Assembly (NCBI GenBank): GCA_001510135.1
Contig: LFER01000028.1
Coordinates: 1-64,000 of the forward strand
Direction of reading: 5' to 3'
DNA length: 64,000 bases
DNA from: Alphaproteobacteria bacterium casp-alpha6
Lineage (GTDB): Bacteria; Pseudomonadota; Alphaproteobacteria; Rhodobacterales; Rhodobacteraceae
Shown: piece by piece, positions 1 to 9,085 of the stretch
Numbering within the stretch: the first letter of the stretch is position 1
Layout of the letters: each line of letters opens with the position of its first letter
The notes under the pieces: generated by a model
Database searches by the model: none
Seen by the model: the letters and a program-made list of their open reading frames with translations, nothing else
What the model was told of the DNA's origin: nothing
Program-made: the position numbers and the translations under genes

Positions 1-1
1 C

Positions 2-574
2 GCCCCAATGCCCTTGATCAATATCGACACAGATATGATCATCCCTAAGGTGTTTTTGAAAACGATCAAACGATCCGGCCTTGGCGTCAATCTGTTTGAT
101 GAAATGCGCTATGACGGGGAAGGCAAAGAAAATCCCGATTTTGTGCTGAACAAGCCGCAATACCGCAATGCGGAAATTATCGTCGCCGGTGATAATTTTG
201 GCTGCGGGTCATCGCGCGAACACGCGCCTTGGGCGATTAAGGATTTTGGCATTCGCTGTGTGATTTCCACAAGCTTTGCCGATATCTTTTACAACAACTG
301 CTTTAAGAATGGTATTTTGCCCATCGTTCTTCCTAAAGAGCAGGTCGATGTGCTTATGGCTGATGCGGAAAAAGGCGCGAATGCAAGGATGGAAGTGGAT
401 CTTGAGGCGCAAACCGTGACCTCTTCTGATGGGGATGTATTCCATTTTGAATTGGATGCGTTCAAAAAACACTGCCTGCTGAATGGATTGGATGACATTT
501 CACTCAGCCTTGAAAAAGCATCCTCTATCGAAAGCTATGAAGCAAAGATCGCCGCAGAACGCCCTTGGGTTTAG
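2..574 (+). CDS. leuD: 3-isopropylmalate dehydratase small subunit, 5' truncated by the window
   Basis: LeuD is the swivelling-domain subunit that pairs with LeuC to isomerise 2- and 3-isopropylmalate in leucine biosynthesis in the cytoplasm. The reading frame is open from base 2. The ATG at base 8 is internal, because the residues AP just upstream and the following [14 protein letters not shown] belong to the family's conserved N-terminal segment; about ten residues lie outside the window. The substrate-loop motif [12 protein letters not shown] is intact near residues 65-77, and the C-terminus ends at the usual place. A strong terminator follows directly, so leuD is the last gene of its transcript. 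Confidence in the family is very high; the true start cannot be seen. Confidence 0.97.
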   Translation, partial: APMPLINIDTDMIIPKVFLKTIKRSGLGVNLFDEMRYDGEGKENPDFVLNKPQYRNAEIIVAGDNFGCGSSREHAPWAIKDFGIRCVISTSFADIFYNNCFKNGILPIVLPKEQVDVLMADAEKGANARMEVDLEAQTVTSSDGDVFHFELDAFKKHCLLNGLDDISLSLEKASSIESYEAKIAAERPWV

Positions 575-590
575 AGGCTGTTACCATACT

Positions 591-634
591 AAAAGCCGCA
601 TGAGTCCAAGCATTCTGGGCGGCTTTTCATTTAA
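591..634 (+). terminator. Rho-independent terminator after leuD
   Basis: A perfect 9-bp inverted repeat, AAAAGCCGC at 591-599 and GCGGCTTTT at 619-627, starts 17 bp past the leuD stop and is followed by a T-rich run. The A-rich 5' side would let it also work for transcripts arriving from the other strand. Confidence 0.85.
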
Positions 635-754
635 CTGTTTTTATCTGTTGAACGCAATTTTTCACAATTGATGGTCGTGATGTCGTAGGGGCTAATCACA
701 AGGACGCCGCAAGATACACATAAGGTAACGCAAGATGCTTGATGCGGTTAATTA

Positions 755-1783
755 TTATCGGAAAAACGCGTCCCTGAACCCTTCTTGGTGAATCGTTTTA
801 AGAGCAACTTTTGAAGTTTCTTGATCATAGAATGGTCCAACCAGAACGATCTGATAGGATTTTCCGGCGATAGTCACCGGTTTATTCGTCGTAGGAAGGT
901 TCAATTTTGCCATGCGCAGGCTTGTGCGTTCTGCGTTAAGCGGGTTTGCAAAAGTGGCCACCTGTATGATTTGGCCATCTTTATGCGTGCCGGTTGCCGG
1001 CATGCACTTTGATGAAATGCGCGTTGCAGCGGCACTTCGGTTCATCGAAATTTCGCCGTCCTGCGCTACGCTCAGGCTCAGCGCACCCTTCGCTGCCATA
1101 AACCGTTCTTGGGTTTCCATAGATTTGAAGGGATATGTCAGAACACGTTTCACGGGATAGATATTTCCCTGGGCCAATTCTGAAATAAGCTGGCGGGGGA
1201 TGTTCTGTGTTCAGATCTTTTCGCTATCGACAATCCCCGCTGCTGTGGGGATGCCCCTGTTCAAATTCAACCGTCCATCATCCCAGGCCGCCCGAAACCC
1301 GTTTGGAATTTTTGAGGGCATGCCGGACCCGTTCAGGATTATTTCACGACCATTTGACGTCGTTGTCTGCGCATAGGACTGCGCTGCAGGCGTCGCCCTT
1401 GTCGAAGGGACGGTTTTCTTTGGAGGCAAGGTGGAGGAGGTTTGTTTCACCGGTATAGAGCTGAGCGGAGAGGAAATCGGTTTTTGTGCGACTATGGCGG
1501 GTTTTTGACGCAGTGGGACTGCGCTGGTTCCGGCAAAACTTGGTTCGAACCCGCAGACCAATTTACGATCTCGGCTGACGCGAGGGGTCCAGCTGGTGGC
1601 ACCTGTGCGGCCTGTCCGGATATGCACACAGCCCTTGTTGTCCACAAACTGCGTTCCCGTAAAATCGGCAGGAGGAAGGTTTGCAGGACCCTCTGAGCTG
1701 GTCAAACTCTGCGCGACGGCTTCAGACATTGATCCCACAAATAAGACTATCAAAAGGAAGATATTAGACAAAGGTCGTGACAT
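755..1783 (-). pseudogene. SPOR-domain envelope protein interrupted by one in-frame TGA
   Basis: Two reading frames, 1211-1783 (190 codons) and 755-1177, lie in the same frame and are separated only by a TGA at 1211-1213 and eleven sense codons. Read through, they give a protein of about 341 residues. It has a signal peptide (hydrophobic core near residues 8-24, then AVAQ), a middle part with FTGTQFVDNKGC and TWTPRVSRD-like segments, and a C-terminal SPOR domain (IIQVATFANPLNAERT, QIVLVGPF). SPOR domains bind denuded septal peptidoglycan. The stop sits where the family appears to carry Trp (EKI-stop-TQNIPRQL), so a single TGG to TGA change explains it. The downstream part has a TTG at 1177 but no clear ribosome site. 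It could be a pseudogene, a readthrough gene or a sequence error. Confidence 0.8.
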
Positions 1784-1850
1784 GCCTGCCCTCAGCGCGG
1801 TTTTGTCTGATCATGCCCCAAATCTATGGTTTAGTAAAGCATACCTTCGC

Positions 1851-2483
1851 TTATTTTGTGCCAAACATCCGGTCCCCTGCATCCCCAAGGCCAGGAACGA
1901 TATATCCTTTTTCGTTCAAATGACTATCAAGGGCAGCAGTAACGATTGGGACGTCTGGGTGGGCTTCTTGCATGCGTTTGACGCCCTCAGGGGCGGCCAG
2001 AAGACACATGAAGCGAATATTTTTCGCCCCAGATTTCTTTAAAAGGTCAATGGCTGCGACAGAGGAATTGCCCGTTGCCAGCATTGGATCCACGGCGATG
2101 ACCAAACGATCTTCTAGCGCATCGGGAACCTTGAAATAATATTGTACCGGTTCAAGCGTTACTTCGTCACGATAAAGTCCGACAAATCCAACACGCGCCC
2201 CGGGGATCAATTCCAAAACCCCATCCAAAAGCCCGTTTCCAGCACGAAGTATGGACACCAAGGCCAGCTTTTTTCCATCCAACACGGGGGCATCCATTGG
2301 CTCAAGAGGGGTTTCGATCCGTTTTGTCGTCAGATCCAATTCACGGGTAATTTCATAGGCCAAAAGTTGACTGATTTCCCGCAATAACTGACGAAACAAT
2401 GGTGTTGGTGCGGATTTATCACGCATCAGGCTGAGTTTATGCTGCACGAGTGGATGGGTTACGATGGTGAGGTTTTCAGTCAT
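1851..2483 (-). CDS. upp: uracil phosphoribosyltransferase
   Basis: Converts uracil and PRPP to UMP and pyrophosphate in pyrimidine salvage. The 210-residue product has normal family length. The PRPP-binding segment [11 protein letters not shown] is near residues 131-141, and the uracil-binding C-terminal segment [14 protein letters not shown] is complete. It is the last gene of the nucleoside operon. Its ATG overlaps the add stop as ATGA (2480-2483), which suggests translational coupling. It recovers the base that deoA and cdd release from pyrimidine nucleosides. Confidence 0.97.
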   Translation of the reverse strand: MTENLTIVTHPLVQHKLSLMRDKSAPTPLFRQLLREISQLLAYEITRELDLTTKRIETPLEPMDAPVLDGKKLALVSILRAGNGLLDGVLELIPGARVGFVGLYRDEVTLEPVQYYFKVPDALEDRLVIAVDPMLATGNSSVAAIDLLKKSGAKNIRFMCLLAAPEGVKRMQEAHPDVPIVTAALDSHLNEKGYIVPGLGDAGDRMFGTK

Positions 2484-3469
2484 TCGGCGTCCAATCTTTT
2501 TATTATGGTGTCTTTGGTAGCAGTATCACAAAAGGCGGCCTTGATCGCCGTTTTGTTCAAACTGCTGAAGTCTTCCTTGCCCCAACCAAAGGCGTGTGAC
2601 AAGGCTGCATATTCTTTGGTCATGTCGGTGTGGAAAAACGGTGGATCGTCGGTTGATACAGTGACCTTCACGCCGCGGTCGCGCAACTTTGCAATCGGAT
2701 GAGATCGGATGTCAGGGTAAATTTTAAGCGCAACGTTTGATCCGGGACAAACTTCGAGAGTGATGTCGCGCGCAATGAGTTCATCGACAAGATGGGGATC
2801 TTCGGCCACCTGCACGCCGTGGCCTAACCGTTCCGCATTCAGGTCAAAGACCGCCTGTCGGACACTTTCGGGCCCACCCCATTCTCCCGCATGTGTGGTG
2901 ATGCGAAGACCAGCTTCGCGGGCCATATCAAAACCGTAGAGATAATCTGATTGGACACCAAAGGTCTCTGCACCCCCCATGCCAAAGCCGCAGATAAAAT
3001 CCCCTGCGGTTTCTGCCGCGCAAAGGGACGCCTTTTTGGCCTTTTGAGGCCCAAAGTGACGAATGCAGGTCACTATGCCCTTCATCACAATGCCAAAGGA
3101 TTTTTCTGCATCGGCGGCTGCTTCCTGAATGGCGGAAAGATATTCGCGCCAAGGCCCAAGCTCTGCTTGCCCGCAAAAATCAGGTGATAGGAATGCTTCT
3201 GTGTAAATGACCCCATGGGAGGCGCTTTGTTCCAATACAGCGCGGGTGAGGCGATAAAAATCCAAAGGCTGGGTCAACACGCTTGTCGCGGCCTCATATA
3301 CCGCCAAGAAATGTGTGAAATCGCGAAACACGTAATGACCGTTTTGATCAAAGATACCTTTGATATCGACCTTTTTTTCATGTGCCATTTGCTGAATGAG
3401 TGCGGGTGGTGCTGCCCCTTCTAGGTGAAGGTGCAATTCGACCTTGGGCATGGTAAATTCAGACTGCAT
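2480..3469 (-). CDS. add: adenosine deaminase family enzyme
   Basis: Hydrolytic deaminase of the amidohydrolase superfamily, expected to turn adenosine (or possibly adenine) into inosine (hypoxanthine). Metal and catalytic motifs are all present: HLHLEGA near the N-terminus, [20 protein letters not shown] and STDDPPFF. I place the start at the ATG at 3469, which has GAGGA six bases upstream. A TTG at 3481 would give four more residues, and MPKVE at 3451 is a third option. The gene overlaps the deoB 3' end by 11 bp. HLHLEG and STDDP also occur in bacterial adenine deaminases of this fold, so substrate choice is the uncertain part. Confidence 0.9.
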   Translation of the reverse strand: MQSEFTMPKVELHLHLEGAAPPALIQQMAHEKKVDIKGIFDQNGHYVFRDFTHFLAVYEAATSVLTQPLDFYRLTRAVLEQSASHGVIYTEAFLSPDFCGQAELGPWREYLSAIQEAAADAEKSFGIVMKGIVTCIRHFGPQKAKKASLCAAETAGDFICGFGMGGAETFGVQSDYLYGFDMAREAGLRITTHAGEWGGPESVRQAVFDLNAERLGHGVQVAEDPHLVDELIARDITLEVCPGSNVALKIYPDIRSHPIAKLRDRGVKVTVSTDDPPFFHTDMTKEYAALSHAFGWGKEDFSSLNKTAIKAAFCDTATKDTIIKRLDAE

Positions 3470-4676
3470 TTTGATCCTCAACTGCGGGATGGGCTATATT
3501 GAGATGGCAGAGAACAAGCTTAGCCACATCTTTGAAACTGATGTGCCCCAACGGGTTTGACGGTCTCGTGGCGCATAGAACGGGCACCCGTTCGCGGGTA
3601 TGATCTGTTCCGATCCAGCTTGGGTCGTTTCCATGATCCGCAGTGAAAATCATGAGATCATTTGCCTTCAGCTGGGGCAATATTTGCCCGATCTCTTGGT
3701 CAAACCATTCCAGCGCTCTGGCATATCCAGCAATGTCCCGTCTGTGACCAAATCGGCTGTCAAATTCTACAAAATTCGCAAAAATAAAGCTGCCGCCTTC
3801 GGCCAATGCAACCTCAGTCGCAAGATGCGTCATCAAAGTTGAGTCTGATCCTTTCAGTACTTTATCAATGCCCTGCATGGAAAAAATATCCCCGATTTTT
3901 CCGATAGCGGTGACAGGGTGACCCGCGTCCTGCACCCAATTTGTAAGAACTTTATTCGGTGGCACGAGCGCAAAGTCGCGCCTGTTTTCGGTGCGGTAAA
4001 ATGTATCAGCCGTTTCGCCCAAAAACGGACGGGCGATCACACGGCCGACTTTCAGGTGGTGGACTTCGGGGGCAAAGCGCGCGCATAGCTCGTTCAGCCG
4101 GTTTAACCCGAAATGCGTCTCATGGGCCGCAACCTGAAAGACGCTGTCCGCGGAGGTATAGCAAATCGGCCAGCCTGAGGCACAGTGCTGTTCTCCAAAG
4201 TCGCGGATGAGTTCGGTGCCGGACCCATGGCAGTTTCCCAAAATGCCATCTGTGCCGGCAATTTCGCAAAAGGACTTGATTAACTCCTCCGGAAAAGACT
4301 GGGTTTTATCTTTGAAATAATGCCACTCCCAAGCCACAGGCAGCCCCGCCAATTCCCAATGGCCTGATGGCGTATCTTTCCCGCGGGATGTTTCGCTTGC
4401 CACGCCCCATGTTCCCCCGATGACGGGTTCAATCCCGGGAGCCCGCTGTCCACAAGCAAGTTCAATCGCATTGCCAAGGCCAAGTGCCGTAAGATGGGGA
4501 AGATTTAGTGGACCCTCCCGGTGGATATCGGCTTGGCCTATCGCACAGGCCTCTGCGATATGAAGCAAAGTATTGGCCCCGGTATCTGGCACACCATCGT
4601 TGAAATACTGATCCGCATCTGGTGCGCCGCCAATACCGACAGAGTCCATGACAATCAGGAACACGCGCCCTTTCAT
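3459..4676 (-). CDS. deoB: phosphopentomutase
   Basis: Interconverts (deoxy)ribose 1-phosphate and 5-phosphate, linking nucleoside phosphorolysis to the pentose pathway. The 405-residue protein is a member of the alkaline phosphatase superfamily. It shows the metal-binding N-terminal DSVGIGGAPDA, the central GKDTPSGHWE and the C-terminal TADHGNDPSWIGTDHTRE. The length is normal. Its ATG shares ATGA with the deoA stop, and its 3' end overlaps add. No deoC (deoxyribose-phosphate aldolase) is in the window, so the downstream step must be encoded elsewhere. Confidence 0.97.
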   Translation of the reverse strand: MKGRVFLIVMDSVGIGGAPDADQYFNDGVPDTGANTLLHIAEACAIGQADIHREGPLNLPHLTALGLGNAIELACGQRAPGIEPVIGGTWGVASETSRGKDTPSGHWELAGLPVAWEWHYFKDKTQSFPEELIKSFCEIAGTDGILGNCHGSGTELIRDFGEQHCASGWPICYTSADSVFQVAAHETHFGLNRLNELCARFAPEVHHLKVGRVIARPFLGETADTFYRTENRRDFALVPPNKVLTNWVQDAGHPVTAIGKIGDIFSMQGIDKVLKGSDSTLMTHLATEVALAEGGSFIFANFVEFDSRFGHRRDIAGYARALEWFDQEIGQILPQLKANDLMIFTADHGNDPSWIGTDHTRERVPVLCATRPSNPLGHISFKDVAKLVLCHLNIAHPAVEDQNAV

Positions 4677-5980
4677 GCGATCTTTTCCAGAATGAGTTTT
4701 GTTGGTTTGGGAGCGGCATTTCCAACTACCAACGCGCTTAAAACCCGTTTGGCCGCCTCTTCTGCGGCTTCGATGCGGGTGGCATGGATTTTTGCGATAG
4801 GTTTTTTGCGTTCAAGCTTGGTCCCGATGGACACGATATCGCTTATCCCCACTGCAGGGTTAATGGTATCGGTTTCAACTTTTCGTCCGCCGCCAAGGTT
4901 GACGGAAATCATGCCAAGCGCCTCTGCGTCCCACCCAGTTACATATCCGTCCTGCATTGCGGTAACTTCAAATATGACGGGCGCTTCGGGAAGATAGCGC
5001 TGCCAGTTTTCCGCAAATTCCAATGGCCCGCCCATTTCAGCGATCATCCGCGAAAATCTTTCCGCAGCAGATCCGTTGTCCAATAGTGTGCTCAGACGTT
5101 GATATGCGTCTTTTGCTGTCTCGGCCAGACCGTTGGCTGTCAAAAGTTCGGCGCCAAGCGTCAGACAGATATCCTTTAGACGACCGTCTTTGGAATGAAC
5201 CAGAACCTCCATGACATCGTGAACTTCCACAGCATTGCCAATGGACGGGGCGAGTGGTTCATTCATATCACTTATAAGTGCAGTTGTTTTACAGCCCGCT
5301 AGATTAGAGGTATCGACCAAAGCTTTCGCCAAGACATGCGCGTTCTCTTTTGTTTTCATGAAAGCGCCGCTGCCGCATTTCACGTCCAATATTAATCCTT
5401 CAAGCCCCGCGGCAAGTTTTTTGGAGAGAATTGAGGCGGTGATAAGTTCCAGACAGTCGATCGTCGCGCTGACATCGCGGATGGCATAAAGCCGTTTGTC
5501 TGCAGGGGCGATATTACCCGTTGCGCTCACAATAGCGCAGCCGGCGCGGTCTAACACGCGGGTGAGGTCGGCTTTGTCGAGTTGAACTTTCGTCCCCGGA
5601 ATTGCTTCGAGTTTATCAAGCGTCCCGCCTGTGTGACCCAGACCGCGCCCCGAAATCATCGGTACATAGATATCTGCTGCAGCCAAAAGCGGGGCAAGGA
5701 CCAAGGACACACAATCTCCGACACCGCCTGTTGAATGTTTGTCCAGAATTGGTTTGTCGGTCTTCCAAGACAGCCGGTCACCGCTATCGCGCATCGCAGA
5801 GGTCAAAGCGACCAATCCTGTTTCATCCAATCCATTGAGGGTCACGGCCATGGCAAAGGCCGCTGCCTGTGCGTCACTTACGCTATGATCTGCAAGACCC
5901 TTGGAAAACCATCTCAACTCCTCCGCGCTGGGCGTTTGTTTTTCCTTGATTTTGGTGATGATGGACCGGGCGTCAGGCAT
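4673..5980 (-). CDS. deoA: thymidine phosphorylase
   Basis: Phosphorolysis of thymidine (and deoxyuridine) to the free base and 2-deoxyribose 1-phosphate. The 435-residue protein carries the family signature SGRGLGHTGGTLDKLEAI and the phosphate-binding STGGVGD segment. I use the ATG at 5980, which overlaps the cdd stop in the sequence TGATG. The frame stays open a further 249 bases upstream, but that part is antisense-like low-complexity translation inside cdd and is not part of the protein. It sits between cdd and deoB, both translationally coupled to it. Confidence 0.97.
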   Translation of the reverse strand: MPDARSIITKIKEKQTPSAEELRWFSKGLADHSVSDAQAAAFAMAVTLNGLDETGLVALTSAMRDSGDRLSWKTDKPILDKHSTGGVGDCVSLVLAPLLAAADIYVPMISGRGLGHTGGTLDKLEAIPGTKVQLDKADLTRVLDRAGCAIVSATGNIAPADKRLYAIRDVSATIDCLELITASILSKKLAAGLEGLILDVKCGSGAFMKTKENAHVLAKALVDTSNLAGCKTTALISDMNEPLAPSIGNAVEVHDVMEVLVHSKDGRLKDICLTLGAELLTANGLAETAKDAYQRLSTLLDNGSAAERFSRMIAEMGGPLEFAENWQRYLPEAPVIFEVTAMQDGYVTGWDAEALGMISVNLGGGRKVETDTINPAVGISDIVSIGTKLERKKPIAKIHATRIEAAEEAAKRVLSALVVGNAAPKPTKLILEKIA

Positions 5981-6378
5981 CAGGAAACATTGTCCATATG
6001 GGCGGGGGTAAAGACACCGGGCAAAAGTTCTGACACTTTGTATTGTGCTTCTTTTCCGTCCACTGTCGCCAAGGTGACAATGACGTCTTGATCTGCAAAT
6101 TCTGCGATTTTCTGACGACATCCTCCACAAGGGGGGACGGGGCTTGGGCAGTCTGCCACCACATAGGCTTCTTTGATGCGCTTGTGGCCTGCGGCGATCA
6201 TGGCGGCGATAGCGCCCGCCTCGGCGCATGTGCCTTCGGGGTAAGCCGCGTTTTCAACATTGACGCCAACGAATATTTCGCCTTGTTCACTTTTCAGTGC
6301 TGCGCCCACCTGAAACCCTGAATAGGGGGCATAGGCGTTGGTGCGGACTTTATGGGCTGCATCCTTGAGGTTGGTCAT
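5980..6378 (-). CDS. cdd: cytidine deaminase
   Basis: Deaminates cytidine and deoxycytidine to uridine and deoxyuridine, feeding deoA and upp. The 132-residue product is the homotetrameric short form. Zinc ligands are in CAEAGAIAAM (Cys with catalytic Glu) and PCGGCRQ, and the N-terminal AYAPYSGFQVGAA is typical. The start at 6378 has AAAGGA a suitable distance upstream; the frame extends 93 bases farther but only with unrelated sequence. The stop and the deoA start share one base. Confidence 0.97.
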   Translation of the reverse strand: MTNLKDAAHKVRTNAYAPYSGFQVGAALKSEQGEIFVGVNVENAAYPEGTCAEAGAIAAMIAAGHKRIKEAYVVADCPSPVPPCGGCRQKIAEFADQDVIVTLATVDGKEAQYKVSELLPGVFTPAHMDNVS

Positions 6379-6397
6379 TTTGAGTATCCTTTGGGGT

Positions 6398-7483
6398 CTA
6401 GCTGAGGAAGGTTTCAAAAACACCGGGAAGCGAAACTTCGAGAAGCTCAAGGTCTTTGCTGATGTTGCCATAGGTTGTTTTCATATTGGGAGGGATTACA
6501 AAAGCGTCCCCCGGCGCCAGATCAAAAGGATCTTTGCCTTCCCCATATAACGTCATGCTGCCTTCCATCACGAAAGTGAACAGAATATCGGCGCTGTGCC
6601 AGCTTTCTTTTGATGTTATTCCGTCAGGCCGGATCACCTGAACACCGGCAACATTTTTCGTATTCTCTGCGATGGTCGTGTCGCGTGCGCGAAACCCCGG
6701 AATACGAAATGTGTTCCAAATGGCCTCTTCAGCTTTGTGGTGGACAAATTTCTGACCTTGAAATTCGCGATCGGGATTCAGCGTGGCGTTGGGCAATTCC
6801 ATGGTGTGATCGATGGTGGTAACATGTTCAGCCGGAACGCCAATTTCGATGACCTCGATATTGTCGCTCGCGTAAAGCACACGGTGACGAATTTCCGGCG
6901 GCTGTATCACGCAATTGCCCGCATATAGGCGGAACGGTTCCCCCTGATCTTCGTAGACAAGATCGACCCAACCCCGATAGCAAAATATCAATTGAAAGCC
7001 CACCGTATGGTAATGCACCATGTCTGGCACGGGTCCCCCATCGGGGATCCGAATGTGAGAGGCAATAATGGATCCCCCAAGCCGATCGGGGATCAAATCC
7101 CGATAATGCATTCCTGCCCGCCCGATGACCCATGGCGCCTGATCCGCAAGGCGGCGCACCACAAAACTATGCTGAGTTTCAGGTAACACCAAGGGTGGGT
7201 TCAGTTCTTCAATGTTGATTATCGTACCATTTGGTGCCGTCAGCCGAGATTTTCCCCCTGCAAAACGCGCTGGATCTTCGCAGCAGATCCGGATGTGACC
7301 CGGGGGGCAATCAACGCCCTTTTCAATACGAAGATTCAATCCGTGACCTGAAAAATGAGCAACTGTCGGATCATCCGCCGGATAAATCATATCCATCCGC
7401 ATCCCCAGCGTTTTTGTGAAAAAGGGAATGTCATCGCGAAGTTCATTCGTGGGCAGAACCAAATGCGCAACCGTTTTTGACAT
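6398..7483 (-). CDS. VOC-like plus double-cupin protein of unknown function
   Basis: A 361-residue protein in three parts. Residues about 1-75 resemble a glyoxalase/VOC half (AHLVLPTNELRDDIPFF, TLGMRMDMIYPADD). They are followed by two cupin barrels. The first cupin keeps likely metal ligands (MVHYHTVGFQ and PPEIRHRV). The second lacks them (SWHSADILF, PPNMKTTYGN), so only one barrel is likely catalytic. The ATG at 7483 follows a GGAGG site. Only 19 bp separate it from cdd in the same direction, so it probably heads the nucleoside operon. A sugar or base modification role is a guess; I do not recognise a characterised homologue. Confidence 0.75.
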   Translation of the reverse strand: MSKTVAHLVLPTNELRDDIPFFTKTLGMRMDMIYPADDPTVAHFSGHGLNLRIEKGVDCPPGHIRICCEDPARFAGGKSRLTAPNGTIINIEELNPPLVLPETQHSFVVRRLADQAPWVIGRAGMHYRDLIPDRLGGSIIASHIRIPDGGPVPDMVHYHTVGFQLIFCYRGWVDLVYEDQGEPFRLYAGNCVIQPPEIRHRVLYASDNIEVIEIGVPAEHVTTIDHTMELPNATLNPDREFQGQKFVHHKAEEAIWNTFRIPGFRARDTTIAENTKNVAGVQVIRPDGITSKESWHSADILFTFVMEGSMTLYGEGKDPFDLAPGDAFVIPPNMKTTYGNISKDLELLEVSLPGVFETFLS

Positions 7484-7603
7484 CAAAGAGCCTCCGAAGG
7501 GCAGAGTGCGAAACCTTTCTTTCAGTTACAAGAGCTTTGCACAAAAAACGACCCCTCTACAGCGGAAATAGGCGGATATTTTCCATCTCTTTCAGTCAAT
7601 GGA

Positions 7604-8104
7604 TTATTCTTTTTTATTTTTATGTCGTCCCTGACGGTTAAGGGCGGCCTCCAGACGGTCTGCATAGGCGGAACGCTCTTCAAGGCTCATTGCAGAGATG
7701 TGGTTTATCAACATCGTGCGGGCGTCTGACTGGCGGCTGTTGGAAATCGCGGAATGCTGTTCCATGACATCGTTAAACGCTGCCACATCAAAACTGTCAC
7801 CGCGCAGAAGGCGCAAAGCATCTTCAAAACGCGCATCCAAACTGTCTCGCACGCTTGACTGGGAAGCATGTTTTTCGCGCATATCCTGTCCGAGTTTTCG
7901 CCGGTCTTCCCGCGTCAACGCGCGAATATAAACGGATCCTGCCACAGCATCAAACTTTGGTTTTCCTCTGGGGCCCTCTTTGCCAAAGCGTAAAAACGCC
8001 CCGCCAACGGCGCCTATGATGGCGATATTCAGTGCGAGAGATGTGACCAGAACAATTTTCCATAGTCTGGATTTTTTATGGGGTGAAGATGTTTGACTGT
8101 TCAT
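7604..8104 (-). CDS. CnrX/RsxR-like periplasmic sensor, membrane anchored
   Basis: The 166-residue protein has a short basic N-terminus, one membrane segment (about residues 16-38, IVLVTSLALNIAIIGAVGG) and a mostly helical periplasmic part. That part has the arrangement of heavy-metal sensor or resistance proteins (ALTREDRRKLGQDMR, FEDALRLLRGD, FNDVMEQHSAISNSRQ). Such proteins bind metal or envelope-stress signals and control a membrane anti-sigma factor. Its ATG overlaps the preceding gene's stop as ATGA, so it is the last gene of the EF-hand/sigma operon. No His-rich metal site is obvious, so the ligand is open. Confidence 0.72.
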   Translation of the reverse strand: MNSQTSSPHKKSRLWKIVLVTSLALNIAIIGAVGGAFLRFGKEGPRGKPKFDAVAGSVYIRALTREDRRKLGQDMREKHASQSSVRDSLDARFEDALRLLRGDSFDVAAFNDVMEQHSAISNSRQSDARTMLINHISAMSLEERSAYADRLEAALNRQGRHKNKKE

Positions 8105-8478
8105 GTGTCGCTCTCCAGAAAGGAATAATCAAGACCTGCAAATGGGTCGGTAAAATCTGCATCAAGGGATGTGTCTGCATTGATCCAAGAGGACATTGGT
8201 TCAGGCCACTCAGGAGCGGAAAACCCAATATAAGCCCCAACAAGTGCCGCCGTTGCAAGTCCTGCAGTTGCTGGCGCACCGCCCAAATCCGCAACGAAAT
8301 CTTTGAGCATTTCAAAAACTGAGACACGCGCAGGTTTCGGCGCTGGTCGTTGCTGGGCGCGGGTTGCCTCCATTAGAATACGCGCCTGCAGATCCTCACT
8401 TGGCCTTGGCGCTAGCCGTTTGGCGGCGTTGAAAAACACGTCCAATTCTGCGTCTAAGGGGTCGTCATGATCAGCCAT
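8101..8478 (-). CDS. putative anti-sigma factor with one membrane segment
   Basis: A 125-residue protein between an ECF sigma gene and a periplasmic sensor gene, the place held by the anti-sigma protein in cnr-type operons. It has an acidic cytoplasmic start (MADHDDPLDAELDVFFNAAK), a predicted membrane helix near residues 67-83 (ATAGLATAALVGAYIGF) and a short outer tail. No zinc-binding HxxxCxxC motif is seen. The chosen ATG is 8478; another at 8484 adds two residues. Both lie inside the end of the sigma gene. Function is inferred from position and topology, not from a recognised domain. Confidence 0.65.
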   Translation of the reverse strand: MADHDDPLDAELDVFFNAAKRLAPRPSEDLQARILMEATRAQQRPAPKPARVSVFEMLKDFVADLGGAPATAGLATAALVGAYIGFSAPEWPEPMSSWINADTSLDADFTDPFAGLDYSFLESDT

Positions 8479-9085
8479 TGGCATATCCTAATTCAGATTT
8501 GTGAGATTGCAAAATGTCGGAAAGCTTGCGTTTTCCCCGTGAGATGAGGCTTTCGACCGCCTCGACGCTCAAATCCATAATTTCAGCGATCTCTGGGTTG
8601 CTCATCCCGTCGAGGTGGCGCATGGACACCGCATCGCGCTGACGATCAGGCAGTTCGGCTAAAGCGCGATAAAGCGCGTTGGCGCGGGTCTGATCCTGAA
8701 GCATCTCTGCGGCTGCAGGTTTGCTATCTTCGGGTTCGCCGATATCTGCAAGAGACGTTGAGGGTTTGCGCCGCAGCCGATCGTAACAGAGATTCTGCAC
8801 CACCTTATAAAGCCATGTAGACACTTTGGTCCCATCCTCTGCCCAGTTTGGGGCCATGCGCCACAGTCTAATAAAGGCCTCCTGCGCAATGTCTTCTGCA
8901 TCTGCCTGATTGCGCAGCCGAAAAAACGCCTGCGCATAAGCTTTGGGCAACAACCGTTCACTCAACAATCGCGCGGCATCCGCATGTCCTTTGGCAAAAG
9001 CTGCCAAAAGCGCGTTATCGCTCATCTGCGTTGTTGGATCAATCGGCATTGCCGGCTCCTGCATGGATGCTGGGCAGTCAGTCAT
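8471..9085 (-). CDS. ECF-type RNA polymerase sigma factor
   Basis: The 204-residue protein has sigma region 2 (DAEDIAQEAFIRLWR, WLYKVVQNLCYDRLRR) and region 4 (LPDRQRDAVSMRHLDG, then the recognition helix in SVEAVESLISRGKRKL). The ATG at 9085 overlaps the EF-hand gene stop in TGATG, so translation is probably coupled. A TTG at 9088 is a less likely start. Neighbours are an EF-hand protein upstream and an anti-sigma-like and sensor pair downstream, suggesting control from the periplasm. The regulon cannot be read here; autoregulation is likely for this class. Confidence 0.93.
   Translation of the reverse strand: MTDCPASMQEPAMPIDPTTQMSDNALLAAFAKGHADAARLLSERLLPKAYAQAFFRLRNQADAEDIAQEAFIRLWRMAPNWAEDGTKVSTWLYKVVQNLCYDRLRRKPSTSLADIGEPEDSKPAAAEMLQDQTRANALYRALAELPDRQRDAVSMRHLDGMSNPEIAEIMDLSVEAVESLISRGKRKLSDILQSHKSELGYANG

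Noticed and set aside
5981-6229. 83-codon N-terminal extension of deoA
   Set aside because: Arg/Pro-rich translation that is an alternative frame of cdd; the family N-terminus begins at the ATG at 5980.
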